The notes under the pieces: model-generated | Database searches by the model: none | What the model saw: only the letters and a program-made list of their open reading frames with translations | What the model was told of the DNA's origin: nothing | Translations under genes and position numbers: made by a program | Part shown: in pieces, positions 26,518 through 33,641 of the stretch | How positions within the stretch are numbered: the first letter of the stretch is position 1 | Layout of the letters: each line of letters starts with the position of its first letter | Source of the DNA: CAVRGQ01 sp963720785 | GTDB lineage: Bacteria > Actinomycetota > Acidimicrobiia > IMCC26256 > DASPTH01 | Direction: 5' to 3' | DNA: 64,000 nt | Assembly: GCA_963720785.1 (NCBI GenBank) | Contig: CAVRGQ010000005.1 | Span: forward strand, 372,001 to 436,000

Positions 26518-26537
26518 TGGTACAGAAATTCGTACCA
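26518..26537. promoter_or_regulatory. Palindrome TGGTAC-N8-GTACCA
   Basis: Perfect six-base arms around an A/T-rich eight-base centre, 21 bases upstream of the leader ORF start at 26496. It looks like a dimeric repressor site. It does not fit the actinobacterial LexA consensus. Confidence 0.45.
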
Positions 26538-26656
26538 CGCCCGGACCCCCGCGTGGCGGCGCGTTTTCGTGAACAGCCGGTGTCGGGGGTCGGGTCGCCA
26601 CCCGATCGGGTGCCGTCGCTCGGAGGCGGTCAGTCAGGGCCGACGGTCGGAGGCCG

Positions 26657-27100
26657 TCACTCAGGGAGATCGTCGGTGTCGACGGGCGGGCCCACCGCGC
26701 CGATCGCCCGCAGGTAGGTGAGCTGCGTCTCGATGACGCCGTACACCTGCTCGGGCAGGTACGGCTCGCCGGTCGCCTCGGCCCGTTCGAGGATGTAGTC
26801 CACGGTCTCGGAGCCGCCGATCACCACGGGGCCGGGCGGGTACGCGGTCGACCCGTTCGCGGACACGCCCTTGCGCTTGAAGAACTCCACCTGGAACTCG
26901 AGGATGCGACGCACGTCGGCGGGGGTGAGCGTGGCGGCGACGTCGTCGGGCACGTTGTCGACGACCCACGCCACGGCATCGTCGAACTGGAACAGCGCGG
27001 GCGGTGGCTTCTCCGCCATGCGTTTGGCCTCGCGGGTCACGATGACCGCGGCGATCGCGATGACGATGCCGACCGCGAGGAAGCCGGCGACGACGAGCAT
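26657..27100 (-). CDS. Membrane-anchored hypothetical protein
   Basis: A 147-residue protein with one N-terminal membrane helix (MLVVAGFLAVGIVIAIAAVI) followed by a soluble, mostly helical domain: FDDAVAWVVDNVPDDVAATL, TPADVRRILEFQVEFFKRKG and VIETQLTYLRAIGAVGPPVD. The domain probably lies in the cytoplasm or just under the membrane. It has its own -10 box TAGCCT six bases upstream (leaderless). It follows the Mau-like operon on the same strand across a 90-base tandem repeat and may or may not belong to it. Function unknown. Confidence 0.65.
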   Translation of the reverse strand: MLVVAGFLAVGIVIAIAAVIVTREAKRMAEKPPPALFQFDDAVAWVVDNVPDDVAATLTPADVRRILEFQVEFFKRKGVSANGSTAYPPGPVVIGGSETVDYILERAEATGEPYLPEQVYGVIETQLTYLRAIGAVGPPVDTDDLPE

Positions 27101-27106
27101 GCGCGC

Positions 27107-27112
27107 AGGCTA
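27107..27112 (-). promoter_or_regulatory. -10 box TAGCCT for gene at 26657
   Basis: The minus-strand TAGCCT ends six bases before the ATG at 27100, indicating a leaderless transcript independent of the upstream operon. Confidence 0.5.
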
Positions 27113-27202
27113 GACGGGCTCAGCGGATCAGACGGGCTCAGCGGGATCAGACGGGCTCAGCGGATCAGACGGGCTCGGCGGATCAGAGGGCTCAGCGGAT
27201 CA
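27113..27202. repeat. Five tandem copies of an 18-bp unit
   Basis: The unit GACGGGCTCAGCGGATCA occurs at 27113, 27131 (with one extra G), 27150, 27168 (one change) and 27186 (one base shorter). The last copy contains the stop codon of the minus-strand secreted-protein gene. There are no spacers, so it is not a CRISPR. Confidence 0.85.
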
Positions 27203-27919
27203 GGAGGAGCGGGCGCCGACGAGCGCGGTCGGGCACAGCTCGGCCAGCCCGATGCTCACGGTGGCCTCCTTGCCCGCGCGCAGCCCGGCCTTTCGCACCT
27301 GCCCGGTGCTGAGGTTCACGGGCTTGCCGGCCTCGTTGAAGCACATGACCGTGGCCCTCACCGGGCCGCGCACCGCCCGAGACGACGGGTTGGCAACGGT
27401 GAAGGTGAGGGTCTGCGCGACCTTCCCGGTGGTGGGCGCGCTGCGCGTGAGGGCTCCGACCTCGAGCAACTTCGGGTCGGTGCCCGAGGCCGCTTTGGTG
27501 GAGCGCACCTTGAACGACACGGTGGAGTCGATCGCCACGCCGTCCTTGCGGAAGTCGAGGACGGCGAGGCCGTAGTCGCCCGGCGCCAACGTGGCCGGCA
27601 CGAGCTTCGCCGTGCTCGCGGAGGTGACCGCACCGCCGTCGGGGCGCGCCGCCGTCGCGTCGACCCGGACGTTGTTCACCGGCCGGTCGGTGCCGTTCTG
27701 CACGATCACCGCGACCCGGCCCCGGTTCGCGGCGCTCGAGGCCACCACCGACACCTCGCCAGGGGTCCCGGCATCGAGCGTGGGGGTTGCGTCGCCCGAC
27801 AACCCGGCGCGCGCAGCCGGCGTGGACTGCGCGCCGGCCGGCGCCGAGATCGCGAGCAGCGCGACGCACACACCGCCCACCGCGCCCGCGAGAAGTGCGC
27901 CGCCCGAGTGGGCCCGCAT
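27200..27919 (-). CDS. Secreted protein in Mau-like operon
   Basis: A 239-residue exported protein. A signal peptide covers about 1-32 (SGGALLAGAVGGVCVALLAI then SAPAGAQS). The mature part alternates beta-strand-like stretches (GEVSVVASSAANRGRVAVIV, VNNVRVDATAARPDG, LTFTVANPSSRAVRGPV), suggesting one or two Ig-like or FxLYD-like beta-sandwich domains; two Cys near the C-terminus (MCFNEAG, AELCPT) may form a disulfide. It starts four bases after the stop of the MauA-like/propeller gene, so co-expression is likely. No enzymatic motif is seen. Confidence 0.65.
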   Translation of the reverse strand: MRAHSGGALLAGAVGGVCVALLAISAPAGAQSTPAARAGLSGDATPTLDAGTPGEVSVVASSAANRGRVAVIVQNGTDRPVNNVRVDATAARPDGGAVTSASTAKLVPATLAPGDYGLAVLDFRKDGVAIDSTVSFKVRSTKAASGTDPKLLEVGALTRSAPTTGKVAQTLTFTVANPSSRAVRGPVRATVMCFNEAGKPVNLSTGQVRKAGLRAGKEATVSIGLAELCPTALVGARSS

Positions 27920-27923
27920 GCGA

Positions 27924-29540
27924 CTACGCCAGGGCGGTGACGCAGATGTCCGCGCCACCACGCCCGCTCCAGCCGGTGAACCCACCGCTGATGAACGCGC
28001 CCGTCCACGGCTGGTTGTCGAAACCCCGCACGAAGAGGAAGGGACCATTCGGGGTGGACGTTCCCGCGATCACCGCGCTCCCGCTCCCACCCATCGGCAC
28101 GAACGAGCTCCACGAATTCCCGGTGCGGTGCTTGTAGCTGGGCGACTCGTCGACACCCCAGCTGAACACGTAGGGGCCCGTCGTGTCGGCCACCGCGGCG
28201 GGGTCGCCGATGAGGTATCCGCCGAGCGCGGCCCACGACCCCGTCGTCCACCCGCCGCCCTGCCACGACCGGGTGTAGAGGCGCTGGTCGACGCCGCGCA
28301 CGAACACGTCGAAGCTGCCGCCGGCGCCGCAGGCCGCGGGAGAGCCGAGCATGGAGCCGCCCATCGGCTGGAAGCCCGACCAGGTGCCCACCCCGACGCG
28401 GCGGTTGGACCAGGGCTGGCCGTCGGAGCCGCGCACGATGCAGAAGAGTCCGTCGTTGGAGGCACCCACCGCCGGGTTCGACGACACGTTGCCGCCGATC
28501 TTCGTGTAGTTCGACCAAGTGTCGCCGTTGAGCGTGCCCCACCAGATCGCGTTGTCGATCGAGCGCACGAACACCTGCACGCCGTTCGCGTCGACGCACA
28601 CTGCGGGATCGGCGTTCACGTAGATGCCGGGCAGCGACTTCTGGCCCTGCCACGCACCGGCGGTGAAGCGGTTGTACCAGAGCTGGTTGTCGCTGCTGCG
28701 CCCGAACACGTATACGTTGTTCGCGTCGGCGGCCCCGGCGATCCCCGAGTTCACGCCGGGCGCGATCTCGCTGTAGGCCGACCACTGCGCGCCATTGAAG
28801 ATGCGGACGCCGATGTTGCCGCTGAACGCGCGGTGGAACAGGAACGTCCCGTAGCCCGGGTGGAAGACCATCGCGCCGGAGTTCGGCAGCGAGCGCGGCG
28901 CGGTGATGCAGGGGCTGGTGTGCTCGGCCGTGGAGTTGTCGACGAGGGTCGCGGTGCTACACGCGGGGTCGGCGATGTAGGGCGGCACGCAGGTGACGAC
29001 GCGGCACGCGATCGGACCGGTGGCAACGATGTCGGTGTGGCACTGCCCGTAGCGGAAGTAGTTGCAGTACACCCGCCGGGTGTCGCAGCCGCCGCCGCAC
29101 CGGCACTCCTCGCAGCCGGCGCAGAAGTTCTGGAACCCCGTGCGCGGGCCGCAGCAGTTCTGCATGCAGTCGATGTAGTACCGCGTGCCGTTGCAGAAGC
29201 TGGAGTAGTCGGCACGCCACCAGCCACCCCAGAACGAGTTGGGCGGACACGCGTTGATGCCCTGGTTGATGGTGCAGCAGAACTCGGTGTAGCCGTCGTT
29301 GCAGAGCCCGCCGGCGCAGTCGGTGATGTGGGTGTACGGCGAGCCCGGCGTGGTGGCCGGGACGCAGCCCGCCACCGCCACCGCCGAACCGACCATCGCC
29401 GATCCCATGATGAAGCCGCGGCGGCTCGACTTCTTCTCGAGCAGCCCCGAGGCCTTCTGCACCAGCCAGTTGGTGACGGCGACACCCTTGCTGCCGCCGT
29501 GGGACCCACCGGCTCCGGGCATGGCTCCTGCATCGGTCAC
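27924..29540 (-). CDS. Tat-exported MauA-like Cys-rich domain fused to seven-bladed beta-propeller
   Basis: A 538-residue protein. Residues 35-59 are a twin-arginine signal (R40-R41 in SSRRGF) ending in the lipobox-like VAVAGC. Residues 75-211 hold 20 cysteines in a pattern like the methylamine dehydrogenase light chain (YTEFCCTINQGINACPP, then YYIDCMQNCCG). W104, W107 and W108 lie where the first quinone Trp should be, but no second Trp follows, so no TTQ cofactor is expected. From about 222 there are seven repeats of about 45 residues (VFVRSIDNAIWW, VFVRGVDQRLY), like PLL-type lectin propellers. GTG at 29540 follows GAGGAG by seven bases. Confidence 0.75.
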   Translation of the reverse strand: MTDAGAMPGAGGSHGGSKGVAVTNWLVQKASGLLEKKSSRRGFIMGSAMVGSAVAVAGCVPATTPGSPYTHITDCAGGLCNDGYTEFCCTINQGINACPPNSFWGGWWRADYSSFCNGTRYYIDCMQNCCGPRTGFQNFCAGCEECRCGGGCDTRRVYCNYFRYGQCHTDIVATGPIACRVVTCVPPYIADPACSTATLVDNSTAEHTSPCITAPRSLPNSGAMVFHPGYGTFLFHRAFSGNIGVRIFNGAQWSAYSEIAPGVNSGIAGAADANNVYVFGRSSDNQLWYNRFTAGAWQGQKSLPGIYVNADPAVCVDANGVQVFVRSIDNAIWWGTLNGDTWSNYTKIGGNVSSNPAVGASNDGLFCIVRGSDGQPWSNRRVGVGTWSGFQPMGGSMLGSPAACGAGGSFDVFVRGVDQRLYTRSWQGGGWTTGSWAALGGYLIGDPAAVADTTGPYVFSWGVDESPSYKHRTGNSWSSFVPMGGSGSAVIAGTSTPNGPFLFVRGFDNQPWTGAFISGGFTGWSGRGGADICVTALA

Positions 29541-29544
29541 GCGA

Positions 29545-30078
29545 TCACACTCCTCGGACGGCGGCCATTGTCTTGGGCAACGCCGTGAAAGCCAGGAACA
29601 CGAGATACACCCCGATCGCCAGCAGCAGCGCGAACGGCACGCCGGCGAGGGGCTGGTCGCGCAGCACGTCGGGCAGCGCGACGTCGCCGGTGAACGCGAC
29701 CGCGATCGCGACGCCGGCGAAGGCGAGGTCGAGCACCACGTGGACGATGCTCGGCGGAGTGTCGACCTTGCCGAAGCAGCCGCACGAGGCAATCGCCGAC
29801 CCGCGGCGCAGCGCGACGACCACGAACCCCGCGAACGCGAAGTACGACACGGCGACGACGGCCGCGGCGATCGGGTAGCCGGTGAGCAGCGCGACGGCCG
29901 CGACCACGGCCTCGACGGCGCCGAACACGCGCACGACGACGCGCGACGCGGTGAAGGAGAGGGGCACGCCGACGGTGCGCAGCGCGTTGGCGGTGTCGCC
30001 CGGCTTCCACGCCTTGAGCGCTCCCGCACCCACGAGGAGCACACACGCGATCGCGAACGGGCCGGCCAGGACGCTCAT
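29545..30078 (-). CDS. MauE-like membrane protein (DoxX/VKOR-like four-helix fold)
   Basis: A 177-residue protein with four membrane helices (FAIACVLLVGAGAL, VFGAVEAVVAAVALLTG, AAAVVAVSYFAFAGFVVV, FALLLAIGVYLVFLAF) and the hallmark SCGCFG (C99, C101) between helices 3 and 4. This fits the methylamine-utilisation MauE family, needed in methylotrophs to mature the disulfide-rich MADH light chain. It lies four bases upstream of the MauA-like gene, which supports a role in disulfide formation on that protein. The ATG is at 30078. Confidence 0.8.
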   Translation of the reverse strand: MSVLAGPFAIACVLLVGAGALKAWKPGDTANALRTVGVPLSFTASRVVVRVFGAVEAVVAAVALLTGYPIAAAVVAVSYFAFAGFVVVALRRGSAIASCGCFGKVDTPPSIVHVVLDLAFAGVAIAVAFTGDVALPDVLRDQPLAGVPFALLLAIGVYLVFLAFTALPKTMAAVRGV

Positions 30079-30121
30079 CGGGTGATGCCCAGGAGATTCG
30101 GCTGCGGGCTCGACGACCGGG

Positions 30122-30779
30122 TCACGGCGTCGGGCCGCGGTCGGCGGGCGTCGTGGTGGTGGTCGACGCCGGTGCGGACGTGGTGGACGTGGAGGTCGTC
30201 GGCGCGGTGGTGGTCGACGACGTCGACGACGTCGACGACGTCGACGGCGTCGATGCCGCGGACGCCCCGGGGCCGTCGCCGCGCGGCGCGCCGATCGCGA
30301 CCTTCGCGAGCACCTCGTTGACGCGCTTCACCGTGCGGTCGCGGTTGCGGAACGCCCCGATGACCACGTAGAGACAGAAGGCCCGCCCGGCCTCGTTGCA
30401 GAAGATCTGACAGCCGGCCTGGCCCTCGATGCGGCGCTGCATCACCTGCGGGCTGAAGTCGTCGGGCTTCAAGGAGCGCGGCACGCCCGAAAGAGCGAAC
30501 AGCGGCTGGGTGACCTGATCGGGGTCGAACTCCACCAGCATCACGAACGCGTCGTCGGGCCCGAGGTCGGGCACCGCCGCACTGCCGAAGTCGCCGAGGC
30601 CCGCGGGCAGCGGGATGGTGGCCACGTGCACCACCGCGTAAGTGACCTCCCCGGGGGGCGCGGGCGGGCCGTCGACCGCGGTCGCGCTCACCTCGCCCGA
30701 CGAGGGGCGGCGGAAGACCCGGCCCTCCCACCCGGTCGGCAGTGCGACCGTGATGCCCTGCGCGCTCGAGATCCGTCAT
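30122..30779 (-). CDS. Hypothetical protein of Mau-like operon with Thr/Ser-rich tail, frameshifted
   Basis: About 219 residues when repaired. As written, the ATG at 30779 is followed at once by the wrong frame; adding CG at 30773-30776 joins it to ISSAQGITVALPTGWEGRVF, a start common in unnamed actinobacterial proteins. The folded part (VHVATIPLPAGLGDFGSAAV, FVMLVEFDPDQVTQPLF, CQIFCNEAGRAFCLYVVIGA) ends near residue 165. A low-complexity tail of Thr/Ser/Pro follows. The fold has no signal peptide. It lies between the six-helix membrane protein and MauE in the same operon. Confidence 0.6.
30213..30248. repeat. Four tandem 9-bp GTCGACGAC units
   Basis: The units start at 30213, 30222, 30231 and 30240 (the last reads GTCGACGGC). 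They encode Ser/Thr residues of the low-complexity tail of the gene at 30122. Confidence 0.75.
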
Positions 30780-30780
30780 G

Positions 30781-31386
30781 TCATCCTCCGAGACCGAGTG
30801 CGGCCAGCGCGAGCACGGGCACCACGACCACGGTGACCAGCGCGACTCGCGAGGCTAGGGGGGCGCCGGCGTTGAACGTGCGCAAGCGATCGCGCAACTT
30901 GTCGGGGCTGTTCGCCCGGGCCACGAGCAGCATCGGCAGCGCCCGCACGAACCCGAAGGCCACGCCGATCACGATGCCGCCCCACAACGCACCGGAGAGG
31001 GTGCACAGGATCCACGTGAGGTACACCGCCGCCGACGTGACCACGGTGACCACGCCGAGCCCGAGCTGGTAGCCGAAGCCGCCGGCGTAGACCCAGGCCC
31101 GGTAGCGGCCGAGCCAGTTCTCGTCGACCTGCCGGATGATCGTGGGCAGGCGCAGGCCGAACCGGTGCGTCTCGAACGCCACCCCGACGAGGCCGAACGC
31201 GAGCACGAGCACACCGACGACCGTCTCGCTCGGGTCGAACAGCGCGAAGAGCGCGACGCCGAGCAGGCCGAAGAGCACACCCATGGTGAGGCCGCCGAGC
31301 ACGTTGCCCGCGAGGTACCAGGCGAACGACGTCCCCCATCTGCGATTGCGCATCCGCTCACCGAGCGGATTGATGCTGGCCAGCAT
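30781..31386 (-). CDS. Multi-pass membrane protein of Mau-like operon
   Basis: A 201-residue protein with about six membrane segments. It starts MLASINPLGERMRNRRWG, followed by glycine-rich helices (FAWYLAGNVLGGLTMGVLFG, VVGVLVLAFGLVGVAF) and GALWGGIVIGVAFGFVRALP. Glycine-rich paired helices and the INPLGER start resemble DsbD/CcdA-type electron-transfer membrane proteins such as MauF, but the conserved helix cysteines of that family are not obvious, so this is only a suggestion. The ATG at 31386 follows GAGGTGA. It lies one base from the gene at 30122. Confidence 0.55.
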   Translation of the reverse strand: MLASINPLGERMRNRRWGTSFAWYLAGNVLGGLTMGVLFGLLGVALFALFDPSETVVGVLVLAFGLVGVAFETHRFGLRLPTIIRQVDENWLGRYRAWVYAGGFGYQLGLGVVTVVTSAAVYLTWILCTLSGALWGGIVIGVAFGFVRALPMLLVARANSPDKLRDRLRTFNAGAPLASRVALVTVVVVPVLALAALGLGG

Positions 31387-31395
31387 CGACTCACC

Positions 31396-31473
31396 TCAGG
31401 GGGACCAGCTGGAGCGGATGGCGGCGACCGCGGCGACGATCACGCCGAGCACGACGACCCCGACCGTGTTCAC
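31396..31473 (-). CDS. 25-residue membrane peptide of Mau-like operon
   Basis: A short ORF beginning MNTVGVVVLGVIVAAVAA and ending IRSSWSP, forming one hydrophobic helix with a short basic tail. It lies seven bases after the MauD-like stop and nine bases before the next ATG, so it fills an otherwise empty gap in a tight operon, which supports it being real. The GTG at 31473 lacks a clear Shine-Dalgarno and is probably translated by coupling. Function unknown. Confidence 0.5.
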   Translation of the reverse strand: MNTVGVVVLGVIVAAVAAIRSSWSP

Positions 31474-31480
31474 GGTCCGG

Positions 31481-32344
31481 TCACTCCGCTTCGGGGGCGT
31501 CGGGCGTGTCGGACGGCCCGGGACCTGCGGGGACACCGGGCGCGTCCTCGGGGATCGAGTACAGGCTGGCGTCGCCGGGTCGGATGCCTGCGGCGAGCAG
31601 GTCGCGGTCGGCCCGCTGCTCGCGCACGATGTCGGCGTTGGCGCGCAACTTGGCGCCGGGCTTCACCTTGCCCTTGCGGTCGAGCAGGCCGGCGTCGTCG
31701 AGCGCGTTGTGCAGCAGCGACTGCACGTGGCCCCACTCATTCGCCGCGCCTTCGCCCACCACCTCGCCCGACGGGCCGTCGACGAGCACGAAGAACGGAG
31801 CAACCGGCACGTCGTACGCGGTCCACGCCGCGCTCGACATCACCGTGGGCACATCGTGCGGCGCGAGGCGCTGGATGGCGGCGACGCTCTCCTCCGACGG
31901 GTCCTTGGTCACGCACACCAGGCGGGCGTCGCCGGGGATCTCGACCGGACCCTCGTCGCGGAACGCGTCCCAGAAGTCGAGGCAGGAACCGCAGCCGCTC
32001 GAGAGGAAGGCGAGCAGCGTGAAGTGCTGCACGCCGGTGACCGCGACGCTCACGGCGTCGAGGGTGGGGCCGGTGCCGACGAGGTCGCTGCCCGCGCGCG
32101 ACGGGCGCTTCGGCACCTCCTTGCTGCGCACCGCCCTGCCCGCCGAGCCCGTGGTGCCGCGGGTGGAGGGTGCGTCGACCGCGGTGGCGACCGATCCGTG
32201 CTCGTGGTCGTCGCGCGCCGGGTCCATGTCGACGCCGAGGCCGTGCAGCTCGCGGAGGATCTCCGCGTGGCTGCGCAGCAAACCCGCGACGAGCAGCGCC
32301 AGCAGGGCCAGCACGATCGCGAGGAGGGTGACGAGGACGGCCAT
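31481..32344 (-). CDS. MauD-like membrane-anchored thioredoxin
   Basis: A 287-residue protein with an N-terminal membrane anchor (VTLLAIVLALLALLVAGLL, 5-23), a charged linker, then a thioredoxin-like domain with the active site SSGCGSCLDFW (C118, C121), DVPTVM as the cis-Pro region and VAPFFVLVDGPSGEVVGEG. This layout matches MauD, the anchored thiol protein that works with MauE to mature the MADH light chain. The C-terminal 70 residues are acidic and Pro-rich. It is the first gene of the 26657-32344 operon, with its own leaderless promoter. Confidence 0.8.
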   Translation of the reverse strand: MAVLVTLLAIVLALLALLVAGLLRSHAEILRELHGLGVDMDPARDDHEHGSVATAVDAPSTRGTTGSAGRAVRSKEVPKRPSRAGSDLVGTGPTLDAVSVAVTGVQHFTLLAFLSSGCGSCLDFWDAFRDEGPVEIPGDARLVCVTKDPSEESVAAIQRLAPHDVPTVMSSAAWTAYDVPVAPFFVLVDGPSGEVVGEGAANEWGHVQSLLHNALDDAGLLDRKGKVKPGAKLRANADIVREQRADRDLLAAGIRPGDASLYSIPEDAPGVPAGPGPSDTPDAPEAE

Positions 32345-32350
32345 CAGGAG

Positions 32351-32356
32351 AGGCTA
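32351..32356 (-). promoter_or_regulatory. -10 box TAGCCT of Mau-like operon
   Basis: The minus-strand TAGCCT ends six bases before the ATG at 32344 with no ribosome site, so the Mau-like operon probably begins with a leaderless mRNA here. Confidence 0.5.
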
Positions 32357-32393
32357 ACGAACGTCCCCCGGGGCCCCGCAGCCGGGGGAGACG

Positions 32394-33536
32394 CTAGATG
32401 CCGATGCGCTGCGCGAGGAGCTCGCGGTGGTAGGTGGCGTCGCCGAAGAGGATCTCGGAGCTCTTGGCCCGCTTGAAGTACAGGTGGGCGTCGTGCTCCC
32501 AGGTGAAGCCGATGCCGCCGTGGATCTGGATGTTCTCGGCGGCCGCGTGGAAGTACGCGTCGGAGCAGTAGGCCTTGGCGAGGCTCGCCGCCACCGGCAG
32601 CTCGTCGTTGTCCTCCGCCGCGGCCCACGCTGCGTAGTAGGCGGCGGACTTGCCCGACTCGACCTCGAGGAGCATGTCGGCGCACTTGTGCTTGATGGCC
32701 TGGAACGAGCCGATCGGACGGCCGAACTGCACGCGCACCTTGGCGTACTCGACCGACATGTCGAGCACCTGCTGGGCGCCACCGACCATCTCGTTGGCGA
32801 GGCACGCGGCGGCCTGGTCGAGCGTCTTGGAGAGCGCGGCCCAACCCTTGCCCGGCGTGCCGAGCGGCGTGGCGGCCACACCCGAGAACTCGAGCTTGGC
32901 CTGCTTGCGGGTCTGGTCCATGGTGGCGAGCGCGGTGCGGGTGAGGCCCGCGGCGTCGCCGGCGACGGTGAAGAGCGAAATGCCCTCCTCGCCGCTCGTG
33001 CCCTCGAGGCGGGCGGCCACGACGATGCAGTCGGCGAGGTGACCGTCGATCACGAACATCTTCGTGCCGTCGAGCGTGTAGCTGTCGCCCGAGCCCCCAC
33101 CCGAACTCCTGGCCACCATCTCGATGCCCGACGCGTCCCACTTGCCGTTCGGCTCGGTGAACGCGAGGGCGGCGATGGTCTCACCGGCGGCGATGCCCGG
33201 GAGCAGCTCGCTCTTCTGGGCGTCGGTGCCGGCGTTGATGATCGCGTCCGCGGCGAGCACCACGGTGGAGAAGTAGGGGGCGCACAGCAGCACCCGGCCC
33301 ATCTCCTCGAGCACGATCGCGAGCTCCACGAAGGTGTAGCCCTGGCCGCCGAACTCCTCGGGGATGTGCAGGCTCTGCAGGGCCAGCTCGTTGGCCATCT
33401 GGGTCCACACCTCGGGGTCGTAGCCCTCGGTGGTGTCCATCAGGCGACGCACCTCGGTGGAGGGCGACTTCGCCTCGAGGAAACGACGCACCATGTCGCG
33501 CAGCTGTTCCTGCTCGTCGGAGAAGGCGAAGTTCAC
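32394..33536 (-). CDS. Acyl-CoA dehydrogenase (FadE type)
   Basis: A 380-residue FAD enzyme that introduces a 2,3 double bond into an acyl-CoA. The N-terminal domain begins MNFAFSDEQEQLRDMVRRFL. The FAD/substrate region shows AALAFTEPNGKWDASGI, and the C-terminal helical domain ends with QIHGGIGFTWEHDAHLYFKR, where the Glu of FTWEHD is the likely catalytic base seen in many actinobacterial FadE proteins of steroid and branched-acid breakdown. GTG start at 33536. It stands alone, 49 bases upstream of the Mau-like operon, on the same strand. The acyl substrate cannot be inferred. Confidence 0.88.
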   Translation of the reverse strand: MNFAFSDEQEQLRDMVRRFLEAKSPSTEVRRLMDTTEGYDPEVWTQMANELALQSLHIPEEFGGQGYTFVELAIVLEEMGRVLLCAPYFSTVVLAADAIINAGTDAQKSELLPGIAAGETIAALAFTEPNGKWDASGIEMVARSSGGGSGDSYTLDGTKMFVIDGHLADCIVVAARLEGTSGEEGISLFTVAGDAAGLTRTALATMDQTRKQAKLEFSGVAATPLGTPGKGWAALSKTLDQAAACLANEMVGGAQQVLDMSVEYAKVRVQFGRPIGSFQAIKHKCADMLLEVESGKSAAYYAAWAAAEDNDELPVAASLAKAYCSDAYFHAAAENIQIHGGIGFTWEHDAHLYFKRAKSSEILFGDATYHRELLAQRIGI

Positions 33537-33628
33537 GATGTGGCTCCCGGTTCGTGATCAGCGAATCGGGGCGCACGCTACCGGACCGGCCCACCCCCGG
33601 GCCAGGCCGGGAGCCGTCGGGCCGGGGG

Positions 33629-33634
33629 TACCCT
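33629..33634 (+). promoter_or_regulatory. -10 box TACCCT for MBL hydrolase
   Basis: TACCCT ends seven bases before the ATG at 33642 and no ribosome site is present; this is the leaderless pattern. Confidence 0.5.
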
Positions 33635-33641
33635 GGAACCC

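Larger units (their letters stand above)
26248..26656. other. 409-base non-coding region with regulatory structure
   Basis: Apart from the 13-codon ORF at 26455-26496, its ribosome site, the palindrome at 26518-26537, the stem-loop at 26300-26334 and the TAGAGT box, I see nothing coding here. A plus-strand ORF beginning MLMMHQW overlaps the palindrome but has no ribosome site. Confidence 0.5.

Noticed and set aside
26461..26721. Plus-strand ORF beginning MLMMHQW
   Set aside because: No ribosome site, overlaps the palindrome and leader on the other strand, and the later part is low-complexity Arg-rich.
27113..27202. CRISPR-like repeat array
   Set aside because: Copies are directly adjacent with no spacers and there are no cas genes nearby; it is a simple tandem repeat.
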